Shown here piece by piece: positions 22,772 to 35,207 of a stretch of 62,890 bases of DNA. The DNA lies in the NCBI GenBank assembly GCA_018136815.1, contig JADDIW010000047.1:1-62890 (forward strand), in the 5' to 3' direction. The notes beneath the pieces were generated by a model. It had not been told where the DNA came from, did no database searches, and was given only the letters and a program-made list of their open reading frames with translations. A program made the position numbers and the translations under genes. This DNA comes from Isochrysis galbana (Eukaryota > Haptophyta > Isochrysidales > Isochrysidaceae). Each line of letters starts with the position of its first letter. The first letter of the stretch is position 1.

Positions 22772-23083
22772 TTATAAAACTTCCGGTAATTTTGGAATTT
22801 TAGTTGTTAAATGACGAAGAACTGATGAGTCTCGACTAATTGTAGTATTTAAATTTTCTCTTAACTTTTGATTTCCAACATAAATCATTTGTATATAATT
22901 TGCTGTTTCACACCCTCGAATTTTATAGCTTAAGCTACGCTTGCCTCGATTTTGAACCATAACTTGGCTTCCACGGCTTATTAAAAAGTCTCGATAAAAA
23001 GAGGTTTTTGAATCCAACTCACTTTCAGTAAAACTGGGATCAACTAAATACAACATTTCATATAACTCTAACTCTTTTTGCAT
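22772..23083 (-). CDS. rps6: 30S ribosomal protein S6
   Basis: 103 residues, intact. YEMLYLVDPSFTESELD at the start, GKRSLSYKI in the middle and a short helix-rich end fit S6, which pairs with S18 (rps18 at 53163). It stands alone between trnfM and trnK. Confidence 0.9.
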   Translation of the reverse strand: MQKELELYEMLYLVDPSFTESELDSKTSFYRDFLISRGSQVMVQNRGKRSLSYKIRGCETANYIQMIYVGNQKLRENLNTTISRDSSVLRHLTTKIPKLPEVL

Positions 23084-23224
23084 ATATGTCTGTTATTAAT
23101 TTTTATTAATTAAATAAATATTAACAAAATTTTAGATTTTGTAAATCAAATTAGATTTCGCTAACTCACACATATTAGAAGATCATTTACTCGGCCGTGA
23201 ATAGAAAGACTAAGATTTTAGCCC

Positions 23225-23254
23225 TTGAGAAAACATAGGTTATATCCGTATACT
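23225..23254 (+). promoter_or_regulatory. trnK promoter
   Basis: TTGAGA, 18 bases, TATACT, ending 16 bases before tRNA-Lys. Confidence 0.55.
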
Positions 23255-23270
23255 TTATATATGAGAAAAT

Positions 23271-23342
23271 GGGTTGCTAACTCAATGGTAGAGTACTCGG
23301 CTTTTAACCGAATAGTTCTGGGTTCGAGTCCCAGGCAACCCA
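23271..23342 (+). tRNA. trnK(UUU): tRNA-Lys(UUU)
   Basis: Anticodon UUU in CTCGGCTTTTAACCGAA; acceptor GGGTTGC/GCAACCC, T loop GGTTCGAGTCC. No intron and no matK, unlike green plastids. Confidence 0.95.
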
Positions 23343-23349
23343 AATTAAG

Positions 23350-25175
23350 TTAGTTAGTAGTATTTAAGTCGAACCAAAAGAGGGTTCCAACATTTGGTTT
23401 TGTAAGCAAGTAAATTGACGCTTGATGTTTTCTTAAGATAGCTTCAACAATAGATAATCCTAGTCCTGTACCTTTTAAATTATGAACTTGGTTTTCTTCT
23501 CGAATAAAGCGCTTAAAAACGATCTTTCTGAAAGTGGGCGAAATTCCGATGCCCGTATCCATAATTTCAACTCGAATTTTACTAATTAACGGACACTTTA
23601 AAGTATAAGCTCGTAGAATAATTTCCCCTCCTGGATAAGTAAACTTAAGTGAATTGCCAATTAGATTTACAATTACCTGTGTAATTAAATCAAAGTGACC
23701 CAGCGCAATTGGCAATTTTCCAATAATGTAAGTTTTTAACCTTATACGTTTAGCTTGGGCTAAAAACTGGTAACTCACAACTGCTTGATGTAAAACCTGA
23801 TCTATTTTTAAACTTGCCGATGAGTTTATTGTTACGGAATCTAACTCTGATAAATTAAGTATATTATTAACTAAGCGCGTTAAACGAAGACTTTCGATTT
23901 GTACAGTTTCTAGAAACTGTCGTTTTTTATATGTACTTAGATTAGAATTATAATCTTGTGTTGTTTCGATAAATGAACGTATATTAAATAATGGAGTACG
24001 TAATTCGTGTGAAATATTTGCCGTAAACTCAGCTCGAATTTGAGCAACCCGAAGTTCTTTAGTACTATCTTGAACTGTTATCGTGATACCTTTTGGCCTC
24101 TGAAATTGTGCTTGAGAGTCATAAATAATATTTAAAATTAAACGAGCAAAACGATCGCCAGAGTTTTTTCCAGAATCAGGAAAAAAACTATAGAAAATTT
24201 GACTCGAACCAGTTTTAACTAGACTTTCGAGAGCAATATAAAGTTTTTTTTGTGCGGGAGGTGACAAATGCTGCCAAAGTTTCGACCCGACTAAATTTTT
24301 TCTATTACTTAATCCAAGAATTTCTAATGCTGCTTCGTTTAAAAATACTAAACGTAGATTTGTATCTAATAAGATTGTTCCGTCGGCTATGGTTCCTGCT
24401 AAATTTTCAAATTTTAATTTTTCATTTAAAATTTGATCGACTGTTTTTTCTTCATATTTTTGGAGCTTACGCCCCATCTCATTAAATTGCAAAATTAGAT
24501 TACCTACTTCACCTCCAACAGCTAAATTCACTTTATGTTCAAAATTTGCTCCTGCAATTCTTTCGATACCTCTGGAAATCTCTTTAATGGGACGAGCTAA
24601 GGTTAAAATAGCAAATAAAATTCCTAGAATTAAGGTAAACCAAAAATTATTAAAATCAAAGTGAAAAGTAACCATGTTAATTTTGAATTATTAATTAAAT
24701 TTTGATTAGAATTGAAACCTAAAATTAAAATTCCAATAATGGTTTCGTCAGAATTTAAAAAGGTCGTTACTGTCATTGTGGAATCCGATGCTAGCATCTT
24801 CGAATGATTAAAAACTGAGTCCGTAAAGTTAAATGGAATGCTATAAGCTTTTTCATATTTAACATCAAAAAAAATAATGTACTTTAAATTTGGACTGTTT
24901 TTATAATATTGTTCACAAAGATTATTAATAGCTTTAGAATTTTCCTCAGTTAAAAGAGACTCAACGTTTGCACTTAATAAAGTCGTAATATCTTTTGTGC
25001 TTCGACCATTATTAAATGTTACTTCTTGTTGTAATAAATCAATAGGCCAAAATGCGAAATTACTAAAACTTAGGGCTAATGTTAGGATTGTAATTAAGAG
25101 AAGTCGTCGAAGAAGATAAAAATTTAACCAGATTTTATTTAAAGAATTTAGATAAAATTTCAAAGAGATAAACAT
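23350..25175 (-). CDS. ycf26: sensor histidine kinase Ycf26 (Dfr/NblS type)
   Basis: Two-component sensor, about 608 codons. N-terminal membrane helix, an outer/lumenal-facing segment, a second helix near codon 170, then HAMP (RPIKEISRGIERIAGANFEHKV) and PAS (IADGTILLDTNLRLVFLNEAAL) domains. HisKA has the phosphoacceptor His in NISHELRTPLFN. The ATPase domain shows N (NLIGNSLKFT), G1 (DTGIGI) and G2 (GTGLGLS) boxes. A frame break near 24650 splits the second helix. Related cyanobacterial kinases respond to light and redox state; the response-regulator partner is not in this window. Divergent from secA. Confidence 0.95.
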
Positions 25176-25362
25176 AATTGTTTCTTACAAAAGTAGATCG
25201 ATTTTTACCGTCATTATAAATAATTAGCAGGTATAATTAAAATATCATTAGCCAAGATTCTACCCAAGAGAAATAAACATGGTCCATGAATACGTCACGA
25301 TCTTAAAGCAAAATGCGAGATTAAATTTCCTTTTTTAAAATAACCACATCAATAATTAAATT

Positions 25363-27901
25363 ATGCTTGAACCATTTTTTAAAAATTATCTTAACCAATC
25401 AACAACTAAGTATGATGCTCAGGTGAGAAAAATCAATCAGTTTGAAAAAAAACTACAGTCATTATCAGATGATCAACTAAGACAAAGAGTCCAAGATATA
25501 AAACGTCATTTACAAGCTGGCAAAAGTGAAAATGAGGTGATCGATGAAACATTTGCAATTGTTCGAGAAGCAACATGGCGTGTTTTAAAAATTCGCCACT
25601 TTGATGTCCAATTAATTGGCGGATTAGTATTAAATGAGGGAAAAATTGCGGAAATGAAAACGGGCGAAGGTAAAACAATTGTTGCACTTCTACCAACTTT
25701 TCTAAATGCCCTTTATGGTAAAGGGTTCATGTAGTAACAGTAAATGAATATTTAGCACGTCGTGACGCTGAAGAAGTCGGACAAGTTCATCGCTTTTAGG
25801 ATAACTGTTGTTTAATCCAAGAAAATATGAGTGTTGAGGAACGACAAGAAAACTATAATTGTGATGTTGTTTATGTAACAATAATGAACTAGGATTTGAT
25901 TATTTGCGTGACAACTTAGGATTACAAAAGACGAAGTTGTTCAACGACCATTATTTTATTGCGTTATTGACGAAGTAGACTAAGGAACGTATTCTGTGAA
26001 CAGGCATTAGAAACAACTCATTTATACATCCACCTGAACCTTGGCGTCGTACATTTTAAACTCATTAAAGCAAAAGAATTATTTAAGCGAAATACACACT
26101 ACATTGTAAATGACGAAAACGAGGTAATTATCGTTGAAATTTACGGTCGAACAATGTTAGGGCGACGCTGGAGTGCGGACTTCACCAAGTCGAAGCAAAA
26201 AGCAGACCTTCCTATTCAAGATGAAAATCAAACAATAGCATCAATTACTTACCAGAATTTATTTCATTATATGACAAACTTCTGGAATGACAGGACCGCT
26301 AAAACGGAAGAATTAGAATTTGAAAATATTACAAACTTAAAGTGTGTTACCAATTCCAACTCACCGCGAAGTTAGAAGAAAAGATTTTCCTATTTAATCT
26401 ATAAAAATCAATATTTAAAATGGCAAGCAGTAGCAAATGAATGTGTAAATGAATCGTTTAGTCGACCCGTTTTAATTGAACAACAACAATTGAAAAATCT
26501 GAACTACTGGCCGCTACTTCAAGAATACGGAGTTAATATACCGCTTATTAAATGCTAGACCGGAAAATGTGGAAAGTGAATCAGAAATTGTGCGCAAGCT
26601 GGCTGCCAAGCGCAATTACAATTTCAACGAACATGCCGGACGTGGTACTGATATCGCTCTAGGCAATTTAAAAAACTAGTCCTGAATGCCAAATTAAAAC
26701 AGTCATTCAAAATTTACATCTTCCGATATTAATAAAGAACTCATGAGGGAGAGAAAAGATCCCTTAGTTTGCAAGTTTACCCCATTTTTTAGGAGTCTGA
26801 ACGAACAAGAAATTAAAAAAAACCAGAATTTTTATCTAATTTTATAGATTACTTAACAAAAGGCCTAAAGCTAAAATAAAATTCTTACAGAATTTCATGA
26901 TCTTTATATTAAAGTTTTGACGAACTTAATACAGAATGCAAGAGAAAAAATGGTTGTTGAAAATAAAATTCTTACAGAATTCATGATCTTTATATTAAAG
27001 TTTTTGACGAACTTAATACAGAATGGCAAGAGAAAAAAGTGGTTGTTAGTCAATTGGGCGACTTCACGTTATTGGAACAGAGGAGAAAAAAGTGGTTGTT
27101 AGTCAATTGGGCGGACTTCACGTTATTGGAACAGAGAGACACGGGGCGATTGATAATCAATTACGCGGTGATCAGGTAGACAAGGTGACCAGGATCATCA
27201 CGCTTCTTTAGCCTGGACGACATTACTTCGCTTATTCGGCGGTGAACAAATATGAATATGATGAAAAATATTGGTACAAGACGACACTCCAATTCAATCT
27301 CCAATTTTAAATCAAAGCCTTGATTCCGCGCAAAAAAAGTAGAAGCTTATCATTGAAGGTCTAAACAACTCTTTGAATATATCAGCCCTAACGATGCACG
27401 AAACGGTATTACTCTGAACGAAAAGCGTTTAGAGAAAACTATTAAGGATGGACAATTGAGTATGAGAAAGAAGGTTATCTGACATTTTTTAACATTACAA
27501 CAACGAAATAAGAGTGAACTTGGTGATTTTATGCTTTAAAATGCAAGAATTGTTAGGACTACCTACCAAATAAATGAAAATAGTAAAGTAAAACGCTAAA
27601 TGAAATTTGGAAACAACAATTCCAAATTATACATTAAAAGAAATACAATTAGAAGCAATTGAACCAGGAATTATGAGAGAATTGGAGCGTTCATTTCTTC
27701 TACAGCAAATTGATTTCTGTTGGAAAGAACATTTACAGCGAATTGCAGCACTCGAGATTCAATTCGATGGAGAGCTTATGCACAGCGGATCCACTTACAG
27801 ATTACAAAAAAAATCTTACAATATCTTGTTAAAATGTTGGCTCGTATAAACATCAAGTAATATATTTATTATTACGCTCGAAGATTGCTATCGAATTTTA
27901 A
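25363..27901 (+). CDS. secA: preprotein translocase ATPase SecA (heavily frame-broken)
   Basis: Motor of the thylakoid Sec pathway, partner of SecY. The first 120 codons are clean: [10 protein letters not shown]..., [27 protein letters not shown], the last being Walker A. After 25730 the frame changes dozens of times, but fragments follow SecA order ([39 protein letters not shown], then [16 protein letters not shown]...). The end is near 27899-27901, about 846 codons against about 880 expected. The 26878-27137 part contains an imperfect tandem duplication. I read this as poor sequence, not a pseudogene, since an essential plastid function is encoded. Confidence 0.9.
26878..27137 (+). repeat. 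imperfect tandem duplications inside secA
   Basis: About 80 bases starting AATTCTTACAGAATT recur at 26966. Then about 54 bases (GAGAAAAAAGTGGTTGTTAG...) at 27028-27082 recur at 27083-27137. Copies differ by single-base indels only. They repeat coding sequence in mid-gene, so an assembly or consensus artefact is likely. Confidence 0.85.
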
Positions 27902-27906
27902 CATAA

Positions 27907-27954
27907 AAAATCAGAGTTTGGAATTAAATAATTTGAATACCAAACTCTGATTTT
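27907..27954. terminator. palindrome between secA and petG
   Basis: Perfect 15-base inverted repeat AAAATCAGAGTTTGG with an 18-base loop, between convergent secA (+) and petG (-). Confidence 0.78.
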
Positions 27955-27973
27955 ATTATTAATAGCTGCTTAA

Positions 27974-28086
27974 CTATAATCCAAATTGATTACCACGTCA
28001 TACTGCAGATAAGCCGCAACGAATAGACCAGTGATTGTTACAGGTACAAGACCTAATACAAGTCCAGATAATAATACTTCAACCAT
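27974..28086 (-). CDS. petG: cytochrome b6f subunit 5 (PetG)
   Basis: 37-residue single-helix subunit needed for b6f assembly. It reads [20 protein letters not shown], then LFVAAYLQY. One C is missing near 28004; restored, the end is RRGNQFGL with stop at 27974-27976. Confidence 0.92.
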
Positions 28087-28135
28087 TAGATTTCTTTAAT
28101 TAAATAAAAAATTAACCCAGTTTAATCTTTATAAA

Positions 28136-29012
28136 TTATACCCCGGAAATTTCTGAAAATAAGCTACTCGCGAAGTCTTCCGCTGAATTGTAACTAGGTC
28201 TGATTTGTTAATACCTTGTTGCCTGAATTAAACATACGGTTGCATGACGCATTCTCGCAGTATCAATGCATTCTCATTTTCTCGCATTTGCAAATAAAGG
28301 CATTTGACCGACGTTTCCTATGTACCCCGAATATAACTCTGCATCGAGTGTTCATCGGTATTGCTGCTCTTTAGATTAGACGCCCAATTTAATCAATTCG
28401 TCAGCTGTATAATCAGGGAAATCGATATGATAGCAATCGCGAAGGAAAGACTTGGATTTGATTGAAACTATCCATACGATCTTTATATCCTGCGAAAATA
28501 ACAACTAGATCTTCACGTTGTTTTCCATTACCTGGAGTAAAATTTCAATGGCTTCAGCACATTACCTGGAGTAAAATTTCAATGGCTTCAGCACCATAAT
28601 CTCTTTCATTATCAGGCTTATAAAGGTAGTATGCTTCATCAATAAATAAGACACCTCCCATTGCACGCTTTAAAACCTCTTTTTTTTAGGGCTGATGACC
28701 GATGTATTGACCTACTAAATCATCACGCGTAACCGTAATCAAATGCCCTTTCAATATACCCTAATTTATATAAGATGTCTGCCATTCGAGTAGCAACGGC
28801 TGTTTTCCTTTCCGGGCTTCCTGTAAATGACATATGAAGACTACAGGAGATTTTCATACCTAAGCCAAGATTTTTCTTAACCTCTGAACTAATAATAAGC
28901 CGCAATTTCTTTAATTTTGCTTTTACAGAGCTAATCAACTAATCCTTTCTAGCTGGTCGATAACACCCTGAATATTTGTATTATTGTATTCTTCTTGTAA
29001 ATTAAGTCCCAT
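28136..29012 (-). CDS. cbbX: red-type Rubisco activase CbbX (frame-broken)
   Basis: AAA+ ATPase that remodels inhibited form ID Rubisco. The start at 29010-29012 reads [16 protein letters not shown]. The Walker A region is [22 protein letters not shown] (spread over two frames near 28830), followed by [19 protein letters not shown] and the Walker B stretch [12 protein letters not shown]. The C-terminal part ends near 28136. About 292 codons. At least ten frame slips and one duplicated segment (28527-28593) occur. It is not adjacent to rbcL, which is 32 kb away. Confidence 0.9.
28527..28593 (-). repeat. 33-base tandem duplication in cbbX
   Basis: ATTACCTGGAGTAAAATTTC plus 13 following bases occurs twice in direct tandem. 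It adds a repeat of about 11 codons to a conserved AAA+ region, which no CbbX should have, so it is probably an assembly error. Confidence 0.85.
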
Positions 29013-29349
29013 TTTATTCAAGAAATTTAATTATAATAAAGTATAACATTAGTAATTAGAATTTAATTTTAACATATTCGTAATTTCTAACAAAAGACGG
29101 ATTCTATGACTCTCATTAATCAGAAAAATTAAAAGATAGATTTAATTGAATCTAGAAGATTGTAAGAATTAGTAAAAAAATAATAAAAGCAGTATATACT
29201 TATACAAAGGTTGATTTTTCAAGATTATAACATGTTTTCGTGCAATTCTTAAAAGAATTAATATTATCTTTTAATTATTATTAGTGACTTTCGTTAATTA
29301 ATTTAATGAAGGGTTAAAAAAGTAATTTAAACTCAGTAGGAGAAAGATT
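29013..29349. other. AT-rich divergent spacer cbbX/psbE
   Basis: 337 bases between the divergent starts of cbbX and psbEFLJ. I see no gene or RNA. Its only clear signal is AGGAGA at 29338-29343, a Shine-Dalgarno site 7 bases before the psbE start. Promoters for both units should lie here but none is convincing. Confidence 0.6.
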
Positions 29350-29591
29350 GTGTCAGTGGTTCAACAGGAGAAAGACCTTTTCAGATATTATTACAAGTAT
29401 CTTATGATCATTCACAGTATAACGATTCTTCGTTATTTGTTGCGGTTCCTTTTTGTTAGTACAGGTTTAGCCTACGATGCTTTGGACACCACGACCTAAT
29501 GAATATTTTACTCAAGATCGTCAACAAATCCACTTGTGAATGATCGTTTCAGTGCGAAACAAGACTGGAAGATTTAACAAAAGGATTATAA
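29350..29591 (+). CDS. psbE: cytochrome b559 alpha subunit (PsbE), frame-broken
   Basis: PSII heme protein. Fragments STGERPFSDIITS, IIHSITIPSLFV, STGLAYD and [25 protein letters not shown] appear in order over several frames. The axial His is in the IHSITI stretch. 242 bases against the expected 255, so about a dozen bases are missing in all. The start codon as read is GTG because ATGTCAGGTGG appears altered; a Shine-Dalgarno site precedes it. First gene of psbE-F-L-J. Confidence 0.92.
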
Positions 29592-29618
29592 AAACTAAAA
29601 AGGATTATTTAAGGTTAA

Positions 29619-29747
29619 ATGATTAATACAAATCAACCAGTAGCATACCCTATTTTTACTTTTCGTTGGCTTACAATCCATGCTTTAGCAGTACCAACGG
29701 TTTTCTTCCTTGGTGCTATTACATCAATGCAATTTATTCAACGATAG
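29619..29747 (+). CDS. psbF: cytochrome b559 beta subunit (PsbF)
   Basis: 42 residues, intact. [20 protein letters not shown], then [20 protein letters not shown] and QR. The His after RWLTI ligates the shared b559 heme. The stop codon overlaps the psbL ribosome-binding site (AGGAG at 29746-29750). Confidence 0.95.
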   Translation: MINTNQPVAYPIFTFRWLTIHALAVPTVFFLGAITSMQFIQR

Positions 29748-29757
29748 GAGATACGAA

Positions 29758-29870
29758 ATGAGCCACCAAACCAAATAAACAACCAGTAGAATTAAATCGT
29801 ACATCATTATATTGGGTTTACTTCTAATGTTTGTTTTAGCTGTATTATTTCAAGCTATTTCTTTAACTAA
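29758..29870 (+). CDS. psbL: photosystem II protein L (PsbL)
   Basis: 38-residue single-helix subunit at the PSII monomer interface. Fragments NKQPVELNRTSLYWG and LLMFVLAVLF identify it. 113 bases against 117 expected: several single-base losses. AGGAG lies 7 bases before the ATG. Confidence 0.92.
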
Positions 29871-29934
29871 CATCTATTGTTAGAAAAGAAAACATAGGTA
29901 GTGTATTTACGAATTTTTTTACAGGAGATTATTT

Positions 29935-30050
29935 ATGTCTGATGTTGGAAGAGTACACTTTGGATGGTAGCAACTGTAGGGGATAGCAGTTCTAGGCTTA
30001 TTAAGTCTATTTTTCTTTGGAGCTTACTCAGTCTAGGATCTTCGCTTTAA
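29935..30050 (+). CDS. psbJ: photosystem II protein J (PsbJ)
   Basis: 39-residue membrane subunit near cytochrome b559. MSDVGRVP and LWMVATVG, then IAVLGLLSLFFFGAYSG and LGSSL. Three or four bases are missing. AGGAG lies 7 bases before the ATG. Last gene of psbEFLJ; a palindrome follows. Confidence 0.93.
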
Positions 30051-30064
30051 CCTCTATTTAAAAC

Positions 30065-30120
30065 AAATATCACGCTCTATAATTTTCTTGCGTAGCAGAA
30101 AATTATAGAGCGTGATATTT
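30065..30120. terminator. palindrome after psbJ
   Basis: Perfect 23-base inverted repeat (AAATATCACGCTCTATAATT...) with a 10-base loop, 15 bases after psbJ. Likely terminator or 3' end of the psbEFLJ mRNA. Confidence 0.82.
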
Positions 30121-30288
30121 TTGTCTATATTTATTTATCTTTAAATTCTAATAATAGTTTGGTCATAACTAAAAATTACCCTTTCCTTTAAAACCATTCA
30201 CGTTAACCAAAGATACTTTACTAAAACTATTACTGCTTTTCGAAACTATAAATTGCCCATAATAAATTCGTGATTAACAAACTTTTAT

Positions 30289-30373
30289 CGGAGAAGGTGG
30301 GATTCGAACCCACGGAAGCTTGCACTTCATCTGATTTCAAATCAGACGCAATCGACCAACTCTGCACCTCTCC
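30289..30373 (-). tRNA. trnS(UGA): tRNA-Ser(UGA)
   Basis: Class II tRNA, long variable arm, anticodon UGA in TCTGATTTGAAATCAGA. Acceptor GGAGAGG with the 3' side CCTTCTCC, discriminator G as expected for Ser. Confidence 0.92.
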
Positions 30374-30386
30374 ATCTTCACTAATA

Positions 30387-30414
30387 ATTGTAGCTAAAAT
30401 CTTTTAATTGTCAA
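30387..30414 (-). promoter_or_regulatory. trnS promoter
   Basis: On the minus strand TTGACA, 16 bases, TACAAT, 13 bases before tRNA-Ser. Strong sigma70-type match. Confidence 0.65.
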
Positions 30415-30515
30415 GGTTTTACATTTTGTAAACTTACCGGTTTTGGAAAAATAGACATTAATGTTTAATGAACTAGTAACAATACGATTAAAAATTACAG
30501 TAGTTCGAAAATGTA

Positions 30516-30564
30516 TTAAAATAGCTTGAAAAAAGAAATTATTTCTTTTTTCAAGCTATTTTAA
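30516..30564. terminator. palindrome after psbC
   Basis: Perfect 23-base inverted repeat TTAAAATAGCTTGAAAAAAG... with a 3-base loop, 38 bases beyond the psbC stop. It marks the end of the psbD-psbC unit. Confidence 0.82.
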
Positions 30565-30601
30565 TATCTAAAAAAGGTTAAGTGAACCAAACCTATTTAG
30601 T

Positions 30602-32947
<2,346 letters not shown>

Positions 32948-33137
32948 ATCTAATATTTTCTAAAATTGATTTAAAATAGACTTTGATTTGTTTTATTTCT
33001 AATTTAGAGTTTTAGGAAAACAAACTTAATCTTACTTATCTTTACAAACTCTAAAAGATTATAGCACCATTTTATACTAATTGATTGAAAAGGTATGAAA
33101 AAGGTGATGAGTTAATCTTAGAATATCTCGTTTTCAT

Positions 33138-33631
33138 TTAATTTACTGTTACCTTTAACCAATTTTGCGCTTCAATGTAATTATTTGGTGCTAAACGAAT
33201 GGCTTTTTTCCAATAACTTGCAGCTTTATCAAAATTGGATTGAGCAATTTCAAATTCCTTTTTTTCTGAAGATCTTGTTCCTTGATAATGATAGATAACA
33301 GCGATATTATTTAATGCTTGTGGTAATCGGGCATTTAAATCTAGGGCTTGATGATAGTATTCAAGTGCTTTAGAATAATCCCCGTTATTACCATAAATTA
33401 ACCCAATATTATAAAGTATGTAACTTCGATCAAATGGGTCTTCTTCAAGCTTTAGAGCTTCATAATAATTTTCTAGAGCTTCAGCATAATGCCATTCGAT
33501 TGAGCTGACATACCATAACGATAATATGAAAACGCTTGTTTTTCCTCTTTTGTAGCAGGCAAGACTTTTAATAAAATATCTGCTAAAACTGTAAACGTTT
33601 TGTCGATAAAATTGTCGTTTTTTTGACTCAT
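33138..33631 (-). CDS. ycf3: photosystem I assembly protein Ycf3
   Basis: TPR protein that helps assemble PSI. The start [20 protein letters not shown] is diagnostic. TPR repeats include [20 protein letters not shown], then [20 protein letters not shown] and [16 protein letters not shown]. About 165 codons. Frame breaks lie near 33500. No introns. It stands between psbD and the divergent rps14. Confidence 0.94.
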
Positions 33632-33887
33632 TAATTTAATACTTGTTTAAATAAATTAGTTGCTTCCGCTAATGCTTAAAATTCAGGTCATTATAGTGTG
33701 GTAATTCGAGGGTTCAAAACTATTCAGTTAATAGTTAGCTCCGAATTGTTTATAAAAGTTTCAGACATAAAACCAAAGATAGCTCATCCTACAGTAGTAA
33801 ATTGTTTATACGCTTTATAAAAAGGAACTTTATTTAACTATTTTAGTATAGTATACCTTGAGATTTTAAGCTTATTACTCAACCATT

Positions 33888-34188
33888 ATGGCTAAACAAA
33901 GTATGATACAGCGCGAAGAAAACGCGAACGTTTAATTCGGAAATATAGTGCAAAGCGTAAAGCATTAAAGAATAACCTAAAACTTGTATCGGGTTACCAA
34001 GAAAATTAACTATTTATAAGAAGTTAGAAAGTTTACCACCTAACTCTGCTCCAAACCGTCACCGCAATAGATGTTGGGCAACTGGACGTAGTAGAGGTTT
34101 TTATAGAGATTTTGGATTGTCGCGTCATGTTTTAAGAGAGATGGCACATGAAGGATTGATTCCTGGACTAACAAAATCAAGTTGGTAA
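33888..34188 (+). CDS. rps14: 30S ribosomal protein S14
   Basis: About 100 codons. [10 protein letters not shown] then [17 protein letters not shown] at the start. [20 protein letters not shown] and [20 protein letters not shown] are diagnostic, and it ends TKSSW. Two or three single-base breaks (near 33915 and 34010). First of a plus-strand run rps14-rpl34-rps16-ycf65-trnR. Confidence 0.95.
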
Positions 34189-34239
34189 TTGACTACATTA
34201 ACCTTACTATCAATTTACTCATTTTCGAAGTAAAACAAA

Positions 34240-34376
34240 ATGACACAACGAACACTTCACGGAACACGACTAAAAAAGTAAGAACATCTGGTTTTCGAAG
34301 CCGTATGATGACAAAAGCGGGAAGACGTGTACTAAATGCCCGCAGACGAAAAGGACGTGCGAAACTAACAGTCTAA
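34240..34376 (+). CDS. rpl34: 50S ribosomal protein L34
   Basis: 45 codons, extremely basic. MTQRTLHGTRLKK, then VRTSGFRSRMMTKAGRRVLN and ARRRKGRAKLTV. One A is missing near 34275; the open frame otherwise starts upstream without a valid family N-terminus. Confidence 0.93.
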
Positions 34377-34415
34377 TGTTCTAAATTTAATAACTTCTAA
34401 TTTTCTAATTACAAA

Positions 34416-34658
34416 ATGTTAAAAATTCGATTAAAGCGATTCGGTCGGAAAGCACAACCATGTTACAGAATTGTCGTAACAGACAGTCGCGTCAAACGTG
34501 ATGGGCGTGCTATTGAAGAAGTGGGATTTTATAACCCACTTACAGATGAAACACATCTTAAATTTGATAGAATTGTAGAACGTCTAAAGACCGGAGCACA
34601 ACCAACTGAGACCGTTCGAAACATTTTATTAAAAGCTAAAGTTTTTGACTCACTATAA
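34416..34658 (+). CDS. rps16: 30S ribosomal protein S16
   Basis: 80 residues, intact, no intron. [20 protein letters not shown] and [14 protein letters not shown] are diagnostic. It stabilises the body of the small subunit. Confidence 0.97.
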   Translation: MLKIRLKRFGRKAQPCYRIVVTDSRVKRDGRAIEEVGFYNPLTDETHLKFDRIVERLKTGAQPTETVRNILLKAKVFDSL

Positions 34659-34715
34659 ATAGTTTCCTTTTTTAGAATAATTTAAAAATAAATAACGCAA
34701 TTACTAACAATATAT

Positions 34716-35008
34716 ATGTCTTTTCGTTTTAAGCTTGTATGGCGGGAAAATTTGTTAGGTATCGCGATTGATCAAATTTACGGTGAACATGTTGTTCCAC
34801 TAACAAATTATTACTATTGGCAAGAAGCGATGCTTGGTCTCAAATTCGTTTAGAATTAAAAGCTAAAAATTGGATCTCTGTGACAGAACAGACTTTTATT
34901 CTAAATAAAACAACAGAAATTTTAAATAAGTTACAAGCTTCTCCGAAACAAAACTCAATTTTTGACGGAAGTAAAATGTCCGACGTTGAAATTATTGCGA
35001 CGCTTTAA
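34716..35008 (+). CDS. ycf65: Ycf65, plastid-specific ribosomal protein 3 (PSRP-3)
   Basis: Small-subunit protein found in cyanobacteria and plastids. Start MSFRFKLVWRENLLGIAIDQ; PLTNYYYW then RSDAWSQIRLELKAKNWIS fits the family. The frame breaks once near 34827 (after YYYW). About 97 codons. It ends ...VEIIATL just before trnR(CCG). Confidence 0.88.
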
Positions 35009-35022
35009 TAAGCTCACATAGT

Positions 35023-35095
35023 GGGCTTATAGCTCAGTGGAAAGAGCACTAGATTCCGGTTCTGGGTGTCGTGAGTTCGATTCTCGCTAAGCCTA
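35023..35095 (+). tRNA. trnR(CCG): tRNA-Arg(CCG)
   Basis: Anticodon CCG in a CTAGATTCCGGTTCTGG arm; acceptor GGGCTTA/TAAGCCT; T loop GAGTTCGATTCTC. It would read the rare Arg codon CGG. Followed by a 30-base palindrome. Confidence 0.88.
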
Positions 35096-35118
35096 CTTAA
35101 AATATAATTGTAGTCAAG

Positions 35119-35183
35119 AACAATTTCAGTTAAAAAAGTGTCTATCTATTAAATAGATAGACACTTTTTTAACTGAAATTGTT
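35119..35183. terminator. 30-base palindrome between trnR and trnI(CAU)
   Basis: Perfect 30-base inverted repeat (AACAATTTCAGTTAAAAAAG...) with a 5-base loop, between convergent units. One of the longest in the window. Confidence 0.82.
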
Positions 35184-35207
35184 TTTGGATTCATTTTAAA
35201 TTTAACT

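Noticed and set aside
25279..25338. 19-codon ORF (MVHEYVTILKQ...) upstream of secA
   Set aside because: No family match, no membrane helix, and it lies in an error-prone spacer.
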